Origin: Sphingobium xanthum
Lineage (GTDB): Bacteria; Pseudomonadota; Alphaproteobacteria; Sphingomonadales; Sphingomonadaceae
Direction: 5' to 3'
NCBI RefSeq assembly: GCF_019737615.1
Contig: NZ_JAHKKS010000004.1
Coordinates: forward strand, 1 to 64,000
Length of the DNA: 64,000 nucleotides
Shown: one piece after another, positions 28,115 through 38,365 of the stretch
Numbering within the stretch: the first letter of the stretch is position 1
Layout of the letters: every line of letters begins with the position of its first letter
The notes under the pieces: model-generated
Told to the model about the DNA's origin: nothing
The model's database searches: none
The model's input: the letters and a program-made list of their open reading frames with translations, nothing else
Position numbers and translations under genes: made by a program

Positions 28115-29073
28115 GGCGCCTTGGTCCTCGGCAAGCCGGTGGCGGTCTTCGCGGCGCTGTCGTCCGTACCCAGAGCTTCGCGTGCGAGCTGGCCGATGCC
28201 GCCGAGCGTGCCGATCAGTTGCGTCGCCTCAACCGGGAAGAGGATGGTCTTGGCATTGGAGGAGGTCGCGAACTTCTCGACCGCCTCGACATATTTCTGC
28301 GCGACGAAATAGTTGATCGCCTGTGCATTCCCGTCGGCAATGGCCTGACTGACCATCTGTGTCGCCTTGGCTTCTGCTTCGGCCGCGCGCTCGCGTGCCT
28401 CGGCCTCGCGGAAGGCGGCCTCGCGTTGACCCTCGGCCTGGAGGATGCGCGCGGCCTTCTCGCCCTCGGCGCGGAGGATCTCGGCGCTCTTGAAGCCCTC
28501 GGCCTCCAGAATGTTGGCGCGCTTCTCGCGCTCGGCCTTCATTTGGCGGCCCATGGCGTTGACGATATCGGCGGGCGGGCGGATGTCCTTGATCTCCACG
28601 CGCGTGATCTTCACGCCCCAGGCGCTGGTCGCATGATCGACGACGCTCAGCAGCCGGGCATTGATCTCATCGCGTTTGGAGAGAGTCTCGTCGAGGTCCA
28701 TGGAGCCCATGACCGTCCGCAGATTGGTCGTCGCGAGCTGGAGCAGAGCCACGTTGAGCTGGCTCACTTCATAGGCCGCCTTGGCGGCGTCCAGCACCTG
28801 GAAGAACACCACGCCGTCGACCGACACCATGGCATTGTCCTTGGTGATGATCTCCTGGCTGGGCACGTCGATCACCTGCTCCATCATGTTGATCTTGCGG
28901 CCGACGCGATAGAAAAAGGCGGGATAGACGTTGAAGCCGGGCGAGGCGACCTCGGTGAACTTGCCGAACCGCTCGATCGTGTAGCGATGGCCCTGCCGAA
29001 CGATCTTCACGCTGGCGAACAGGTAGAAGATCACCAGAAACACGATGAAGATGGCGAATGTAATCATGTCCAT
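28111..29073 (-). CDS. SPFH/band-7 (paraslipin, QmcA-like) membrane protein
   Basis: 320 residues: one N-terminal membrane helix ([19 protein letters not shown]), an SPFH domain ([53 protein letters not shown]) and a long charged coiled coil rich in Ala and Glu ([14 protein letters not shown] onward). It oligomerises in the inner membrane, with NfeD as partner. The ATG at 29073, preceded by GAGGAGG, was preferred over the longer frame, whose extra 58 residues look non-coding. Confidence 0.92.
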   Translation of the reverse strand: MDMITFAIFIVFLVIFYLFASVKIVRQGHRYTIERFGKFTEVASPGFNVYPAFFYRVGRKINMMEQVIDVPSQEIITKDNAMVSVDGVVFFQVLDAAKAAYEVSQLNVALLQLATTNLRTVMGSMDLDETLSKRDEINARLLSVVDHATSAWGVKITRVEIKDIRPPADIVNAMGRQMKAEREKRANILEAEGFKSAEILRAEGEKAARILQAEGQREAAFREAEARERAAEAEAKATQMVSQAIADGNAQAINYFVAQKYVEAVEKFATSSNAKTILFPVEATQLIGTLGGIGQLAREALGTDDSAAKTATGLPRTKAP

Positions 29074-29168
29074 GGCCAGTGGCCTCCTCGTGCTGCTCTC
29101 GCTACTATGTCCCGACGCGGCGCCGGCGGGAAGCGGAATCGGTAGCCGGAAACGGGGAGAGTGACAGG

Positions 29169-30020
29169 ATGAAAAAAGGCAGGGAACGCCCGGACGATAA
29201 TGAACTGCCGCTGCGCCTCGTGCGCACGATGCTGTTCGTGCCGGCATCGCGGCCCCGCGCGATCGAGAAAGCGCGCACGCTGGATTGCGACTTCGTCATT
29301 CTCGATCTGGAAGATTCCGTCCTGCCGGAGGATCGCGATCAGGCCCGGCAGACCGCCGTGGAAGCGGTCAAGGCAGGTTTCGGCGGACGCCCCTGCGCAA
29401 TCCGGATCAACGGCGAAGGGCGGCCGGACCATGGACTGGACATGGTCGCGGTACGGGCCGCGTCGCCGCCCTATGTGATCGTGCCCAAGGTGATCGAGGC
29501 ACGCCAGGCGCACGACGTCCATCTCGTCACCCAGCGTCAGACGATCGCGATGATCGAGAGTCCGGCCGGCATCGTCAACGCGCAGCGCATCGCCCGCGAG
29601 CCGGGCGTGGTCGCGTTGCTGGCCGGCACCAACGACCTGCGGCGCGGGCTTGGCGTTCCACCCGATGCGCCGCGGTCCGCCATCTCCTTTGCGCTTCAAT
29701 CGATCGTGCTGGCTGCCCGCGCCGCCGGCGTCGCCGCGTTCGATGGTGTCTACAACAATCTGGAGGATCCGCAGGGCCTCGCGCAGGAATGCGAGGAGGG
29801 ACGGCAAATGGGGTTCGACGGCAAGTCGATCATCCATCCGAGCCATATCGAGATCGCCAACAACGCCTTCTCGCCCAGTGGCCCGGCCGTGGAGCAGGCG
29901 CGCGCGCTGATCGAGGCCTTCACCGGCGGCGCCCAGCGCTATGACGGCCGCATGATCGAATCCATGCACGTCGCCGAGGCGAAGGCGCTGGTCGAGCGTG
30001 CGGAGCGCCAGCGCAGCTAG
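29169..30020 (+). CDS. HpcH/HpaI aldolase/citrate lyase family (CoA ester lyase, CitE-like)
   Basis: 283 residues of a TIM-barrel lyase: [17 protein letters not shown], the metal-binding [36 protein letters not shown] and [13 protein letters not shown]. Members cleave citramalyl-CoA, malyl-CoA or citryl-CoA, or hydrolyse malyl-CoA. No citrate lyase alpha or gamma subunit is nearby, so this is a stand-alone CitE-like enzyme whose substrate is open. ATG 29169 follows a purine-rich leader (GGGGAGAG). Confidence 0.87.
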   Translation: MKKGRERPDDNELPLRLVRTMLFVPASRPRAIEKARTLDCDFVILDLEDSVLPEDRDQARQTAVEAVKAGFGGRPCAIRINGEGRPDHGLDMVAVRAASPPYVIVPKVIEARQAHDVHLVTQRQTIAMIESPAGIVNAQRIAREPGVVALLAGTNDLRRGLGVPPDAPRSAISFALQSIVLAARAAGVAAFDGVYNNLEDPQGLAQECEEGRQMGFDGKSIIHPSHIEIANNAFSPSGPAVEQARALIEAFTGGAQRYDGRMIESMHVAEAKALVERAERQRS

Positions 30021-30029
30021 CGCCCCGCT

Positions 30030-30452
30030 CTAGTTGAACACGTGCTCGATCGTCCGGCGCAGCTGGAACGGCGAGACGGGCTTGAAAAGCGTGGCGGCGG
30101 GATGATCCTTGGCGATCCGGTCGATCGTCGCCTGCTCCCGCGATCCGGTGATGAAGATGACCTTCGATCCGTTCTGGTGATGGATGGCGAGCGCGGCATC
30201 GACACCGTCGCGTTCGCCCTTCAGCCGCATGTCCATGAGCACCAGTCGCGGATCATGGACCCGGGCCAGATCGATCGCGTCGTCCGCCGTCGCGGCAATC
30301 CCGCAGACAGCAACGCCCATCTGTTCGAGCTGCAGCTTCAGTCCTTCGGCGATGAGGAACTCGTCTTCGACGACGAGAGCGCAGTTGATCTTGTCGGTCA
30401 GGCTAGTTTCGGCATCGGCAGGGTCACTTTTGCGGTCGTTCCATTGTGCCAT
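30030..30452 (-). CDS. single-domain response regulator
   Basis: A 140-residue receiver with no output domain: acidic pocket VVEDEF (Glu29-Asp30), phosphoacceptor Asp74 in LVLMDMRLKG, ITGS and the conserved Lys in LFKPVSP. Its ATG lies 55 nt inside the end of the ethylene-receptor-like kinase gene, so the two are translationally coupled and almost certainly a cognate pair. With no DNA-binding domain it must signal by protein contact or pass phosphate on. A later CTG at the kinase stop is a possible alternative start. Confidence 0.88.
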   Translation of the reverse strand: MAQWNDRKSDPADAETSLTDKINCALVVEDEFLIAEGLKLQLEQMGVAVCGIAATADDAIDLARVHDPRLVLMDMRLKGERDGVDAALAIHHQNGSKVIFITGSREQATIDRIAKDHPAATLFKPVSPFQLRRTIEHVFN

Positions 30453-31624
30453 TGAATGTCCATTTTTCCTTGTAGCTGGCGGACCAGTCCCTGGATCAAT
30501 CGCTTGCCCAAGCCAGTGCGCGACACCGTTTCGTCTTCTCTGTCTCCGCGGCCATTGTCGCTGACCGTCATCTCGATATTACCCGCATCGGCGCTGCGCG
30601 CCAGCGTCACCGAGATTTTTCCCTCACCATCCTCAAAGGCATGTTTAATGGAATTGGTCACCAGTTCCGTCACCAGAAGCCCGAGTGGCACTGCATAGTC
30701 GAGATTGACCGGCAGTTCGCAGGCATCGACATCGATCTCGACATGCCCGGTGGCACCGGCCGACACGACATTTTCGGTCAACTCCCGCAGAAATGGCGCG
30801 ATGTCGAACGTCTGGAGATCGTGCGAGGTCATCAGCTGCTGATGGACCAACCCGAGCGCGTAAACCCGGGAGCGCAGCGACTGCAATGAGGCTTTCGCAT
30901 CGGAATCGGACAGGCGGCTTTCCTGCATCGTGATGATCGAATCGACGATCTGCAGATTGTTCTTCACGCGATGATAGACCTCGCGCAGCAGCAGATCGCG
31001 CTGTTGCAAGGCTTGGCTCTTTTCCCGCACCATGGATTCGAGCTGGGCGCGGGTCAGGTCGAGATCGTCGAGCGTCTTCTGAAGATGTGCGTTGGCTTCG
31101 GTCAGCGCCGCGGTGCGTTGAGCGACGCGCTCTTCCAGCTCGGTGTTGGCGACGCGGACCTTCTCTTCGCTCGCGAGCAGCAGCTTGTTGGTCTGCTCCT
31201 GCTCGTCGATCTTGCGCGAGAGGACAAGGTTGAGCGACTTCATCTCGGTGGGCGAGGGGAGAGCGAGGAGTCGCGGGATGAGCGGCCAGAGCAAAGCGGC
31301 GGTAATGACCGAAAGCAGGGCCGTGATCGCCTTGACGATCCCTTCGATCCCATAGGCCGCGACCCACAGCACATAGACGGCCAGAAAATGCGTCAGGCCG
31401 CACGCCATGATGAAGGCGACGAACAGATAGACGATCCAGCGGAATTCCAGGTCTTGCCGCCGCACGACGAAGAAGCTCAGCGCCACGGGAATCGAGAAAT
31501 AGGCGAGGCCGATCACGATGTCCGCGATGGCATGAGTCCAGATGAGGCCTGGCGCCCAGGTGAGGCAGAAGCCGTGCGGCGTGAGACCTGTCGGATTGAC
31601 GAGCCAGTTCCAAAGATCGGTCAT
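30398..31624 (-). CDS. histidine kinase with ethylene-receptor-like (EBD) N-terminal domain
   Basis: 408 residues. Three membrane helices (about 29-55, 62-86, 92-118) form a domain very like the ethylene-binding domain of plant ETR1: DIVIGLAYFSIP (Asp35, Tyr42) and AFIMACGLTHF (Ile72, Cys75, His79). These match ETR1 Asp25, Tyr32, Ile62, Cys65 and His69, each offset by exactly 10, with Cys65/His69 being the copper ligands there. A coiled coil (about 140-205) then leads to a HisKA_2-type H-box, REVYHRVKNNLQI (His218), and an ATPase domain (ELVTNSIKHAF, DNGRGD). No GAF domain is present. GGAGG precedes the ATG. The ligand is not proven; kinase identity is certain. Confidence 0.88.
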   Translation of the reverse strand: MTDLWNWLVNPTGLTPHGFCLTWAPGLIWTHAIADIVIGLAYFSIPVALSFFVVRRQDLEFRWIVYLFVAFIMACGLTHFLAVYVLWVAAYGIEGIVKAITALLSVITAALLWPLIPRLLALPSPTEMKSLNLVLSRKIDEQEQTNKLLLASEEKVRVANTELEERVAQRTAALTEANAHLQKTLDDLDLTRAQLESMVREKSQALQQRDLLLREVYHRVKNNLQIVDSIITMQESRLSDSDAKASLQSLRSRVYALGLVHQQLMTSHDLQTFDIAPFLRELTENVVSAGATGHVEIDVDACELPVNLDYAVPLGLLVTELVTNSIKHAFEDGEGKISVTLARSADAGNIEMTVSDNGRGDREDETVSRTGLGKRLIQGLVRQLQGKMDIQWHNGTTAKVTLPMPKLA

Positions 31625-31965
31625 CGCTACCTCCTGCGCCGCAATTCTATCATAGAGCACCACATTCCCATACCAGCGGTCTCATGCGGCCCCTCCGAGA
31701 CTCTAGCCACGCTTCGTCGCACAGTTTCAGCCATTTAACTCCGCTTTAGCAGTTTTCGAAGATCATCCACGGGCAAACGCACAACAAGAAAAACGGCACG
31801 GATATCTCGGCAAGATCGGCCATGCGAGTATTGGCGGACTGAAGAGACCGAGAAACCGCGACCTGAAATATTGTGCGACGGGAAGCAAATTGCGTCGGCC
31901 CTGACGCTCGGCTTCGCATCGCGCGAAGATCCGGGCAGCTGGCGCGAGCACGAGGGTCGGGTCGA
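31625..31965. other. 341-nt divergent intergenic region (EBD kinase / MCP-like gene)
   Basis: It should hold the promoters of both flanking genes. Bases 31700-31900 are less GC-rich than the surroundings. The plus-strand frame of the MCP-like gene stays open upstream to 31873, but the residues there do not look like a folded domain, so I treat them as leader. No repeat, RNA gene or clear operator was seen. Confidence 0.45.
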
Positions 31966-33021
31966 GTGCCACAGAGAATAATCGCGCTGTTCGATCATCT
32001 GCGCGAACATGTCGATCAATTCGGCGATGCCAATGGGGCCATCGTCCGGCAGATCAAGCTGCTGGCGCTCAACGCCGCGATCGAGGCCGCGCGTTCGGGT
32101 GAGGCTGGGCGTGGCTTTTCGGTCGTCGCGCAGGAAGTGAAGGCGCTCGCGGAGCAGGCCAAGACAATGGCCGGCTCGTTCGGCGAAGGGGTGAGCGGCA
32201 GCATTCGCACGGGCGCTGCCGTCGCGGCGCAACTCGCGGAGGAACTCGAAGCGGGCCGCCTCGTCGATCTCACGCAGTCGATGGCGCATTCCGTGCTGGG
32301 CTTGCTCAGCGGCCGCGCTCCCGAAATCTGCACCCTGGCGAGCGACACGGATCTCTATAATGCGCTCGTTGCGCCATCGGACGAGACAATCGCGATAGCG
32401 GAGGCCCGGCTGGCGCTGACCACTTCCTTCTCCAATTTTTATCGCAATGCCTTCATTGCAGATCGCGATGGCAATGTCGTCGCCTCGGCAGACAGGCAGT
32501 CGGCCGCCAAATTCGGCAGCATTGGCGAAACCAGGAGCTTCTCCCAGGCGCTCTCGCTCCCGTCCGCAACGGACTGGTTCGTGGGTGACGTGTGGCAGAC
32601 GCCCGGTGAACGCGACCGGCTTTCGCTCATGTTCAGCGGCGGCGTGCGCCATTGCACGGATCCGCGCGGAAGGCCGGCCGGCGTTGTCGTCTTCGAATAT
32701 GACTGGGGCGGGCAGATCAACACGCTGCTTTCGAGCGCGGCGAGGGCGAGCAGCGAGGCCGAACGAACCCGGCTGACGATCATCGATGGCGAACGCCGGA
32801 TCATCGCGTCGTCCTGGGACGCGCCGTTCGGCGAGCTCTTCCAGGAGAGTTTTCCTGCGCCTTGCGGCGTTTCCCGCCGGGCCGATGCGGTCCTCGCTTA
32901 TGCCAAGGCGCCGCAGAGAAAGGGATTTGATGCTCTGGGTCTGATGTGCCTCATCGAGAAGCGCCACCTCACCAGCGAAGAGATCCGCTCGACCTTCACG
33001 AAGCGGACCGCCGCCGTCTGA
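31966..33021 (+). CDS. soluble MCP-like protein: N-terminal signalling tip, C-terminal Cache-like sensor
   Basis: About 351 residues from a GTG at 31966 (the frame is open to 31873). The N-terminal third contains the highly conserved chemoreceptor hairpin tip, [20 protein letters not shown] plus [19 protein letters not shown], without methylation helices or HAMP. The rest resembles a Cache/PDC sensor: [46 protein letters not shown] and [15 protein letters not shown]. There is no transmembrane segment or signal peptide, so it should be cytoplasmic. The order is inverted relative to ordinary chemoreceptors. It is divergent from the EBD kinase and lies upstream of guaB. Confidence 0.75.
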   Translation: MPQRIIALFDHLREHVDQFGDANGAIVRQIKLLALNAAIEAARSGEAGRGFSVVAQEVKALAEQAKTMAGSFGEGVSGSIRTGAAVAAQLAEELEAGRLVDLTQSMAHSVLGLLSGRAPEICTLASDTDLYNALVAPSDETIAIAEARLALTTSFSNFYRNAFIADRDGNVVASADRQSAAKFGSIGETRSFSQALSLPSATDWFVGDVWQTPGERDRLSLMFSGGVRHCTDPRGRPAGVVVFEYDWGGQINTLLSSAARASSEAERTRLTIIDGERRIIASSWDAPFGELFQESFPAPCGVSRRADAVLAYAKAPQRKGFDALGLMCLIEKRHLTSEEIRSTFTKRTAAV

Positions 33022-33038
33022 CTGTCCCAGCGCGCTAA

Positions 33039-34589
<1,551 letters not shown>

Positions 34590-34601
34590 GTACGCTTTTA
34601 G

Positions 34602-34715
34602 CCCCTCCTCTTCAGAGGAGGGGTTGGGGTGGTGTCGGACCTCGCCGAATGATCGCTGCGCAAGTGATGCTGCGCGTCACCCCCACTCCCTGACCCCTCC
34701 CCTGAAGGGGAGAGG
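34602..34715. repeat. family B inverted repeat between guaB and rsmB
   Basis: The 22-nt palindrome at 34602-34623 is identical to that at 20036-20057 and continues into the same GGTTGGGGTGGTG. The distal partner (34694-34715, CCCCTCCCCTGAAGGGGAG) is a diverged copy. The intervening 70 nt differ from the first copy. It probably forms a long hairpin in the guaB 3' UTR. Confidence 0.8.
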
Positions 34716-34727
34716 CGAGGTTTTCGC

Positions 34728-35912
34728 ATGACACCGTCTGCCCGTGTCCAGGCCGCGATCGACCTGCTCGATCTGATTATCGCCGCCGCGCGCGACGACG
34801 GCCCGGCGGCCGACACGCTGATCGCGCGCTATTTCAAGGAACGCCGCTATGCCGGGTCGAAGGACCGGCGCGCCGTGCGTGACCTCGTCTATCGGGCCAT
34901 CCGCGCCTATGGCGAAAGTCCGGCGAGCGGGCGTGCCGCCATGGTCGGCCTTGCGCGCGAGGATGCGGAGCTCGCGGCACTCTTCGATGGATCGCCGCAT
35001 GGGCCGGGCCCGATCGGCACGAAGGATCAGGTGCCGGAGCGCACGATGCTGCCGCGGTGGATCCTGCCGGAACTGGCCGCACTGCTGGACGATCCGGAGC
35101 AGTCTGCCCTGCTGGATCGCGCGCCGCTGCACATTCGCGTCAATCCGCTCAAGGCGTCCGCCGAGACGGTTCTGGCGCGCTGGCCGGATGCGCGCCCGAT
35201 CCCGGCCACATCGCGCGGGATGGCACTGCCGAGCGGGACCGACGTCGAGAGCGATCGCCTCGCGCGCGAGGGTGCGCTGGAGATTCAGGACGCCGGGAGC
35301 CAGATCATTGCGCAGGCCTGTGCGGCGCAGCCCGGCATGACCGTTCTCGATCTCTGCGCGGGCGGCGGCGGCAAGACGCTCGCGCTGGCGGCGGACATGG
35401 CGGGGCAGGGGCGCCTCATCGCTGCCGATGCGGTGCGTGACCGCCTCGCCCGGTTGACACCGCGCGCCGAGCGGGCCGGCGTCGCCAACATGATCGAGAC
35501 CCTGCTGCTCGATCCGGGCAAGGAGGCCGTGCGCCTCGCTCCGCTGGAAGGTCAATGCGACATCGTCCTCATCGATGCACCGTGCAGCGGCACCGGCACA
35601 TGGCGGCGCAATCCCGAAGCGCGCTGGCGCCTCACCTCCGCGCGGCTCGAAAGGATCGTCGCGTTGCAGGCACGGCTTCTTCAGCTGGCGGCGCCGCTCG
35701 TCAGGCCCGGCGGGCGGCTGGTCTATGCGGTCTGCTCCCTGCTGGATCGCGAGGGCAGAGCGCAAGTTGAGCAATTTATTAGGTCCGATCCATTATGGGT
35801 CGGTCGCTCGACGATCGCGGCGGGAAGGCCCTGGGGCGACGGCATTTTGCTCAGCCCTGCCCATGATGGGACGGATGGCTTTTTTTTCGCGGTCCTTGAA
35901 AAACCGTGCTAG
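34728..35912 (+). CDS. rsmB: RsmB/NOP-family 16S rRNA (cytosine-C5) methyltransferase
   Basis: 394 residues: an N-terminal NusB-like helical part (ARVQAAIDLLDLI) and a SAM methyltransferase domain with DLCAGGGGKTLAL (motif I), DAPCSGTGTWRRNPEARWRL (motif IV, Cys286) and VYAVCSLLDREG (motif VI, catalytic Cys336). It methylates a cytosine of 16S rRNA, C967 in E. coli RsmB; the exact position here is inferred. The end overlaps the upstream frame of the TPR gene, but the latter's chosen start lies 50 nt later. Confidence 0.9.
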   Translation: MTPSARVQAAIDLLDLIIAAARDDGPAADTLIARYFKERRYAGSKDRRAVRDLVYRAIRAYGESPASGRAAMVGLAREDAELAALFDGSPHGPGPIGTKDQVPERTMLPRWILPELAALLDDPEQSALLDRAPLHIRVNPLKASAETVLARWPDARPIPATSRGMALPSGTDVESDRLAREGALEIQDAGSQIIAQACAAQPGMTVLDLCAGGGGKTLALAADMAGQGRLIAADAVRDRLARLTPRAERAGVANMIETLLLDPGKEAVRLAPLEGQCDIVLIDAPCSGTGTWRRNPEARWRLTSARLERIVALQARLLQLAAPLVRPGGRLVYAVCSLLDREGRAQVEQFIRSDPLWVGRSTIAAGRPWGDGILLSPAHDGTDGFFFAVLEKPC

Positions 35913-35962
35913 CGTTTGGCATTATGGCGTCAGTTGTACGCAGTTCTGTTTTGGAGACGATT

Positions 35963-36472
35963 ATGCGGTTCACGCCCGCTTCCATCCTGTTGGCAAGTGC
36001 GCTCGCCCTATCTGCGAGCAGTGGCATCGGCAAGCAGGCGCCTCTCCCGGCGCCGAATGCGCGGGCCCAGCAGTGGATTGCGAAAGGTCAGGACGCTCTT
36101 GCTGTCGGCAATATCAATGCTGCCCGCGATGCCTATGAGACGGCGGCGCTGCTCGCGCCGCAGGAGCCATCCATCTATCTCGCCCTCGGCAAGATCGCGC
36201 GTGCGCAGAAGATGCCGGGCAAGGCGATCCGCTATTATAGCCGGGCGCAGGATCTCGATCCCAGCAACCAGCTCGCCCTGCAGGGGCAGGGGCTGGCGAT
36301 GATGGACAAGGGCGCGACCGAGAGCGCGCGCGAGACGCTCGCGAAGCTGCGCACCGTCTGCAAGTCGAACTGCACCAATGCCGAGCCGCTGATCGCGGCG
36401 ATCGCATCGGGCGGGCCGAAGGTGGCCGCCGCCGAAGCCCCGACGCTCCCCAAGGGCGTCGAGCAGCGATAA
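35963..36472 (+). CDS. exported tetratricopeptide-repeat protein
   Basis: 169 residues. MRFTPASILLASALALSASSG is a signal peptide. Two TPR motifs follow (AQQWIAKGQDALAVGNINAA, then PSIYLALGKIARAQKMPGKA and the third-helix YYSRAQDLDP), ending with a Cys pair (TVCKSNCTNAEPL) that could be disulfide-linked in the periplasm. GGAGA lies 8 nt before the ATG at 35963, chosen because it places the signal peptide first. The role is unknown; TPR proteins mediate protein contacts. It is convergent with rsmA, 4 nt away. Confidence 0.82.
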   Translation: MRFTPASILLASALALSASSGIGKQAPLPAPNARAQQWIAKGQDALAVGNINAARDAYETAALLAPQEPSIYLALGKIARAQKMPGKAIRYYSRAQDLDPSNQLALQGQGLAMMDKGATESARETLAKLRTVCKSNCTNAEPLIAAIASGGPKVAAAEAPTLPKGVEQR

Positions 36473-36476
36473 AGCG

Positions 36477-37319
36477 CTAATCGGCGTCCGCGCTGCCGAG
36501 CAGCCGGGCCAAGGTCACGAAATCCTCGACGGCCAGCGTCTCGGCGCGACGGCTCTCGTCGATCCCTGCCTGCGCCAGCGCAGCGAGCGCGCCGGGCACG
36601 CCCTTGAGGCTCTGACGCAGCATCTTGCGGCGCTGGCCGAATGCGGCGGCGGTGATCCGCCCGAGCAGCTTCACATCCACGCCCGCCGGTGCTTCCGCTG
36701 GCACGATGTGAACGACGGCGGACATGACTTTGGGGGGGGGCGTGAAAGCCGAGCGATGCACTTTCATCGCAATGCGCGCATCGCTGCGCCACTGCGCCAG
36801 CACGGCCAGCCGGCCATAAGCGTCACTCCCCGGCTTCGCGACGATCCGCTCGGCGACCTCGGCCTGGAACATCAAGGTCGCCGATTTCCACCAGGGCGGC
36901 CAGACCTCGCTTTCGAGCCAGCCGACCAGCAGCGCCGTGCCGACATTATAGGGCAGGTTCGCGACGATATGCGCCGGCCCGCCGCACTCCGCTTCCGGAT
37001 CGATCCGCAGCGCATCTTCGGCGATCACGCGGAGCTTGCCCGGACAGGCGCTGCCGAGCTCCGCAAGCGCCGGCAGGCAGCGGTCATCCCGCTCCACCGC
37101 CGTCACCTGCGCACCGGCGCGCAGCAGGGCGCGCGTCAGGCCACCAGGGCCGGGGCCGACCTCGAAGGCCCGCTCGCCCGCCAGCGGGCCGGGCACGGCC
37201 GCGATCCGGTCGAGCAATTGCTCGTCCAGCAGGAAATTCTGACCGAGCGCCTTGCTCGCGCGCAAGCCGTGAGTCGCGATCACCTCGCGAAGGGGTGGCA
37301 GGGTCGGGAGCGTCGGCAT
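36477..37319 (-). CDS. rsmA: 16S rRNA dimethyladenosine transferase RsmA (KsgA)
   Basis: A 280-residue enzyme that dimethylates A1518 and A1519 of 16S rRNA late in 30S assembly. Visible: [17 protein letters not shown], the SAM motif [25 protein letters not shown] and the catalytic [11 protein letters not shown], then [11 protein letters not shown]. It is the last gene of the lptD-surA-pdxA-rsmA string, 8 nt after pdxA, the same order as in many proteobacteria. Confidence 0.96.
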   Translation of the reverse strand: MPTLPTLPPLREVIATHGLRASKALGQNFLLDEQLLDRIAAVPGPLAGERAFEVGPGPGGLTRALLRAGAQVTAVERDDRCLPALAELGSACPGKLRVIAEDALRIDPEAECGGPAHIVANLPYNVGTALLVGWLESEVWPPWWKSATLMFQAEVAERIVAKPGSDAYGRLAVLAQWRSDARIAMKVHRSAFTPPPKVMSAVVHIVPAEAPAGVDVKLLGRITAAAFGQRRKMLRQSLKGVPGALAALAQAGIDESRRAETLAVEDFVTLARLLGSADAD

Positions 37320-37327
37320 GCTCCCTC

Positions 37328-38365
37328 CTAGCAGGCGTCGGCCCAGGAGCGGCGGCAGACCTCGGCGTCGCGCGCCATCCTGATGGCGGCGATCATCGCG
37401 CCGGGATGTGCATGACCGCGCCCGGCCAGTTCGAAAGCCGTGCCATGATCGGGCGAGGTGCGCACGATCGGCAGGCCGAGCGTGATGTTGACGCCGTCGT
37501 CGAAATGCAGCGTCTTGATGGGGATCAGTGCCTGATCGTGATAACAGCAGAGCGCTGCGTCGTAGCGGGCCCGGGCGCGGTGCGAGAACATGGCGTCGGC
37601 CGCGTGCGGGCCGGTAATGTCCAGCCCTTCCTCGCGCAGCTGCTCGAGTACCGGGATGATGAGCTCCTGCTCTTCGCTGCCAAGGAGGCCATCCTCACCC
37701 GCATGGGGATTGAGTCCGGCCATGGCGAGGCGCGGATTTTCAATGCCGAACAGGCGCCGCAGCCCACGCACGGTCGCGAGCGCGCGGCTGCGGATGAGAG
37801 TTGATGTGAGCGCCTGCGGCACTTCGACAAACGGCACATGGATGGTGAGCGGCACGACGCGCAGGCTCGGGCCGGCCAGCATCATGACGATATTCTCTCG
37901 GCCGACGCCGCAGCGTTCGGCGACGAACTCGGTCTGGCCCGGATGCGTGAAGCCGACCTGGGCGAGTTGCGCCTTGGAGACGGGTGCGGTCACAAGCGCG
38001 GCGGCGCTTTCCGCCCGCACGAGACCGGTCGCCGCCTCCAGCGACTGGAAGGCGCAGCGCGCCCCGTCCAGTGTCGGGCTGCCCGGGATGATCTCGCCCG
38101 CATCGGCCACCTGCAGGCAGGGCAGGGCGTGCTCGAAGACATCGACGGCTTCGGCCGGATCGCTGATCCGTTCGATCGGGCCGTCCCATACGGCCTTGAT
38201 CGCCTCGACATCGCCGACGACGAAGAAGCGCGGGAGCTGCTCGGTCATGCGCAGGTCCCAGGATTTGGCGATGACTTCCGGCCCGATCCCCGCCGGGTCG
38301 CCCAGCGATATCGCGATCGGGCGAAGCGAGGTGGCGCCGGGCCAGAACTCGGACCGATCAGTTAT
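37328..38365 (-). CDS. pdxA: 4-hydroxythreonine-4-phosphate dehydrogenase PdxA, non-canonical start
   Basis: PdxA oxidises 4-phosphohydroxythreonine for pyridoxal phosphate synthesis. The family N-terminal motif [19 protein letters not shown] is encoded in frame upstream of the first ATG (38248). Between an in-frame TGA (38371-38369) and that motif there is no ATG, GTG or TTG. The only plausible initiators are ATT at 38368 or ATA at 38365, overlapping the surA stop; the ATA reading gives 345 residues beginning (M)TDRSEFWPG. Other motifs are intact: [51 protein letters not shown]. The start is uncertain; the identity is not. Confidence 0.9.
   Translation of the reverse strand: MTDRSEFWPGATSLRPIAISLGDPAGIGPEVIAKSWDLRMTEQLPRFFVVGDVEAIKAVWDGPIERISDPAEAVDVFEHALPCLQVADAGEIIPGSPTLDGARCAFQSLEAATGLVRAESAAALVTAPVSKAQLAQVGFTHPGQTEFVAERCGVGRENIVMMLAGPSLRVVPLTIHVPFVEVPQALTSTLIRSRALATVRGLRRLFGIENPRLAMAGLNPHAGEDGLLGSEEQELIIPVLEQLREEGLDITGPHAADAMFSHRARARYDAALCCYHDQALIPIKTLHFDDGVNITLGLPIVRTSPDHGTAFELAGRGHAHPGAMIAAIRMARDAEVCRRSWADAC

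Noticed and set aside
37328-38248. pdxA starting at the ATG at 38248
   Set aside because: It would remove the conserved [12 protein letters not shown] region encoded just upstream in the same frame.
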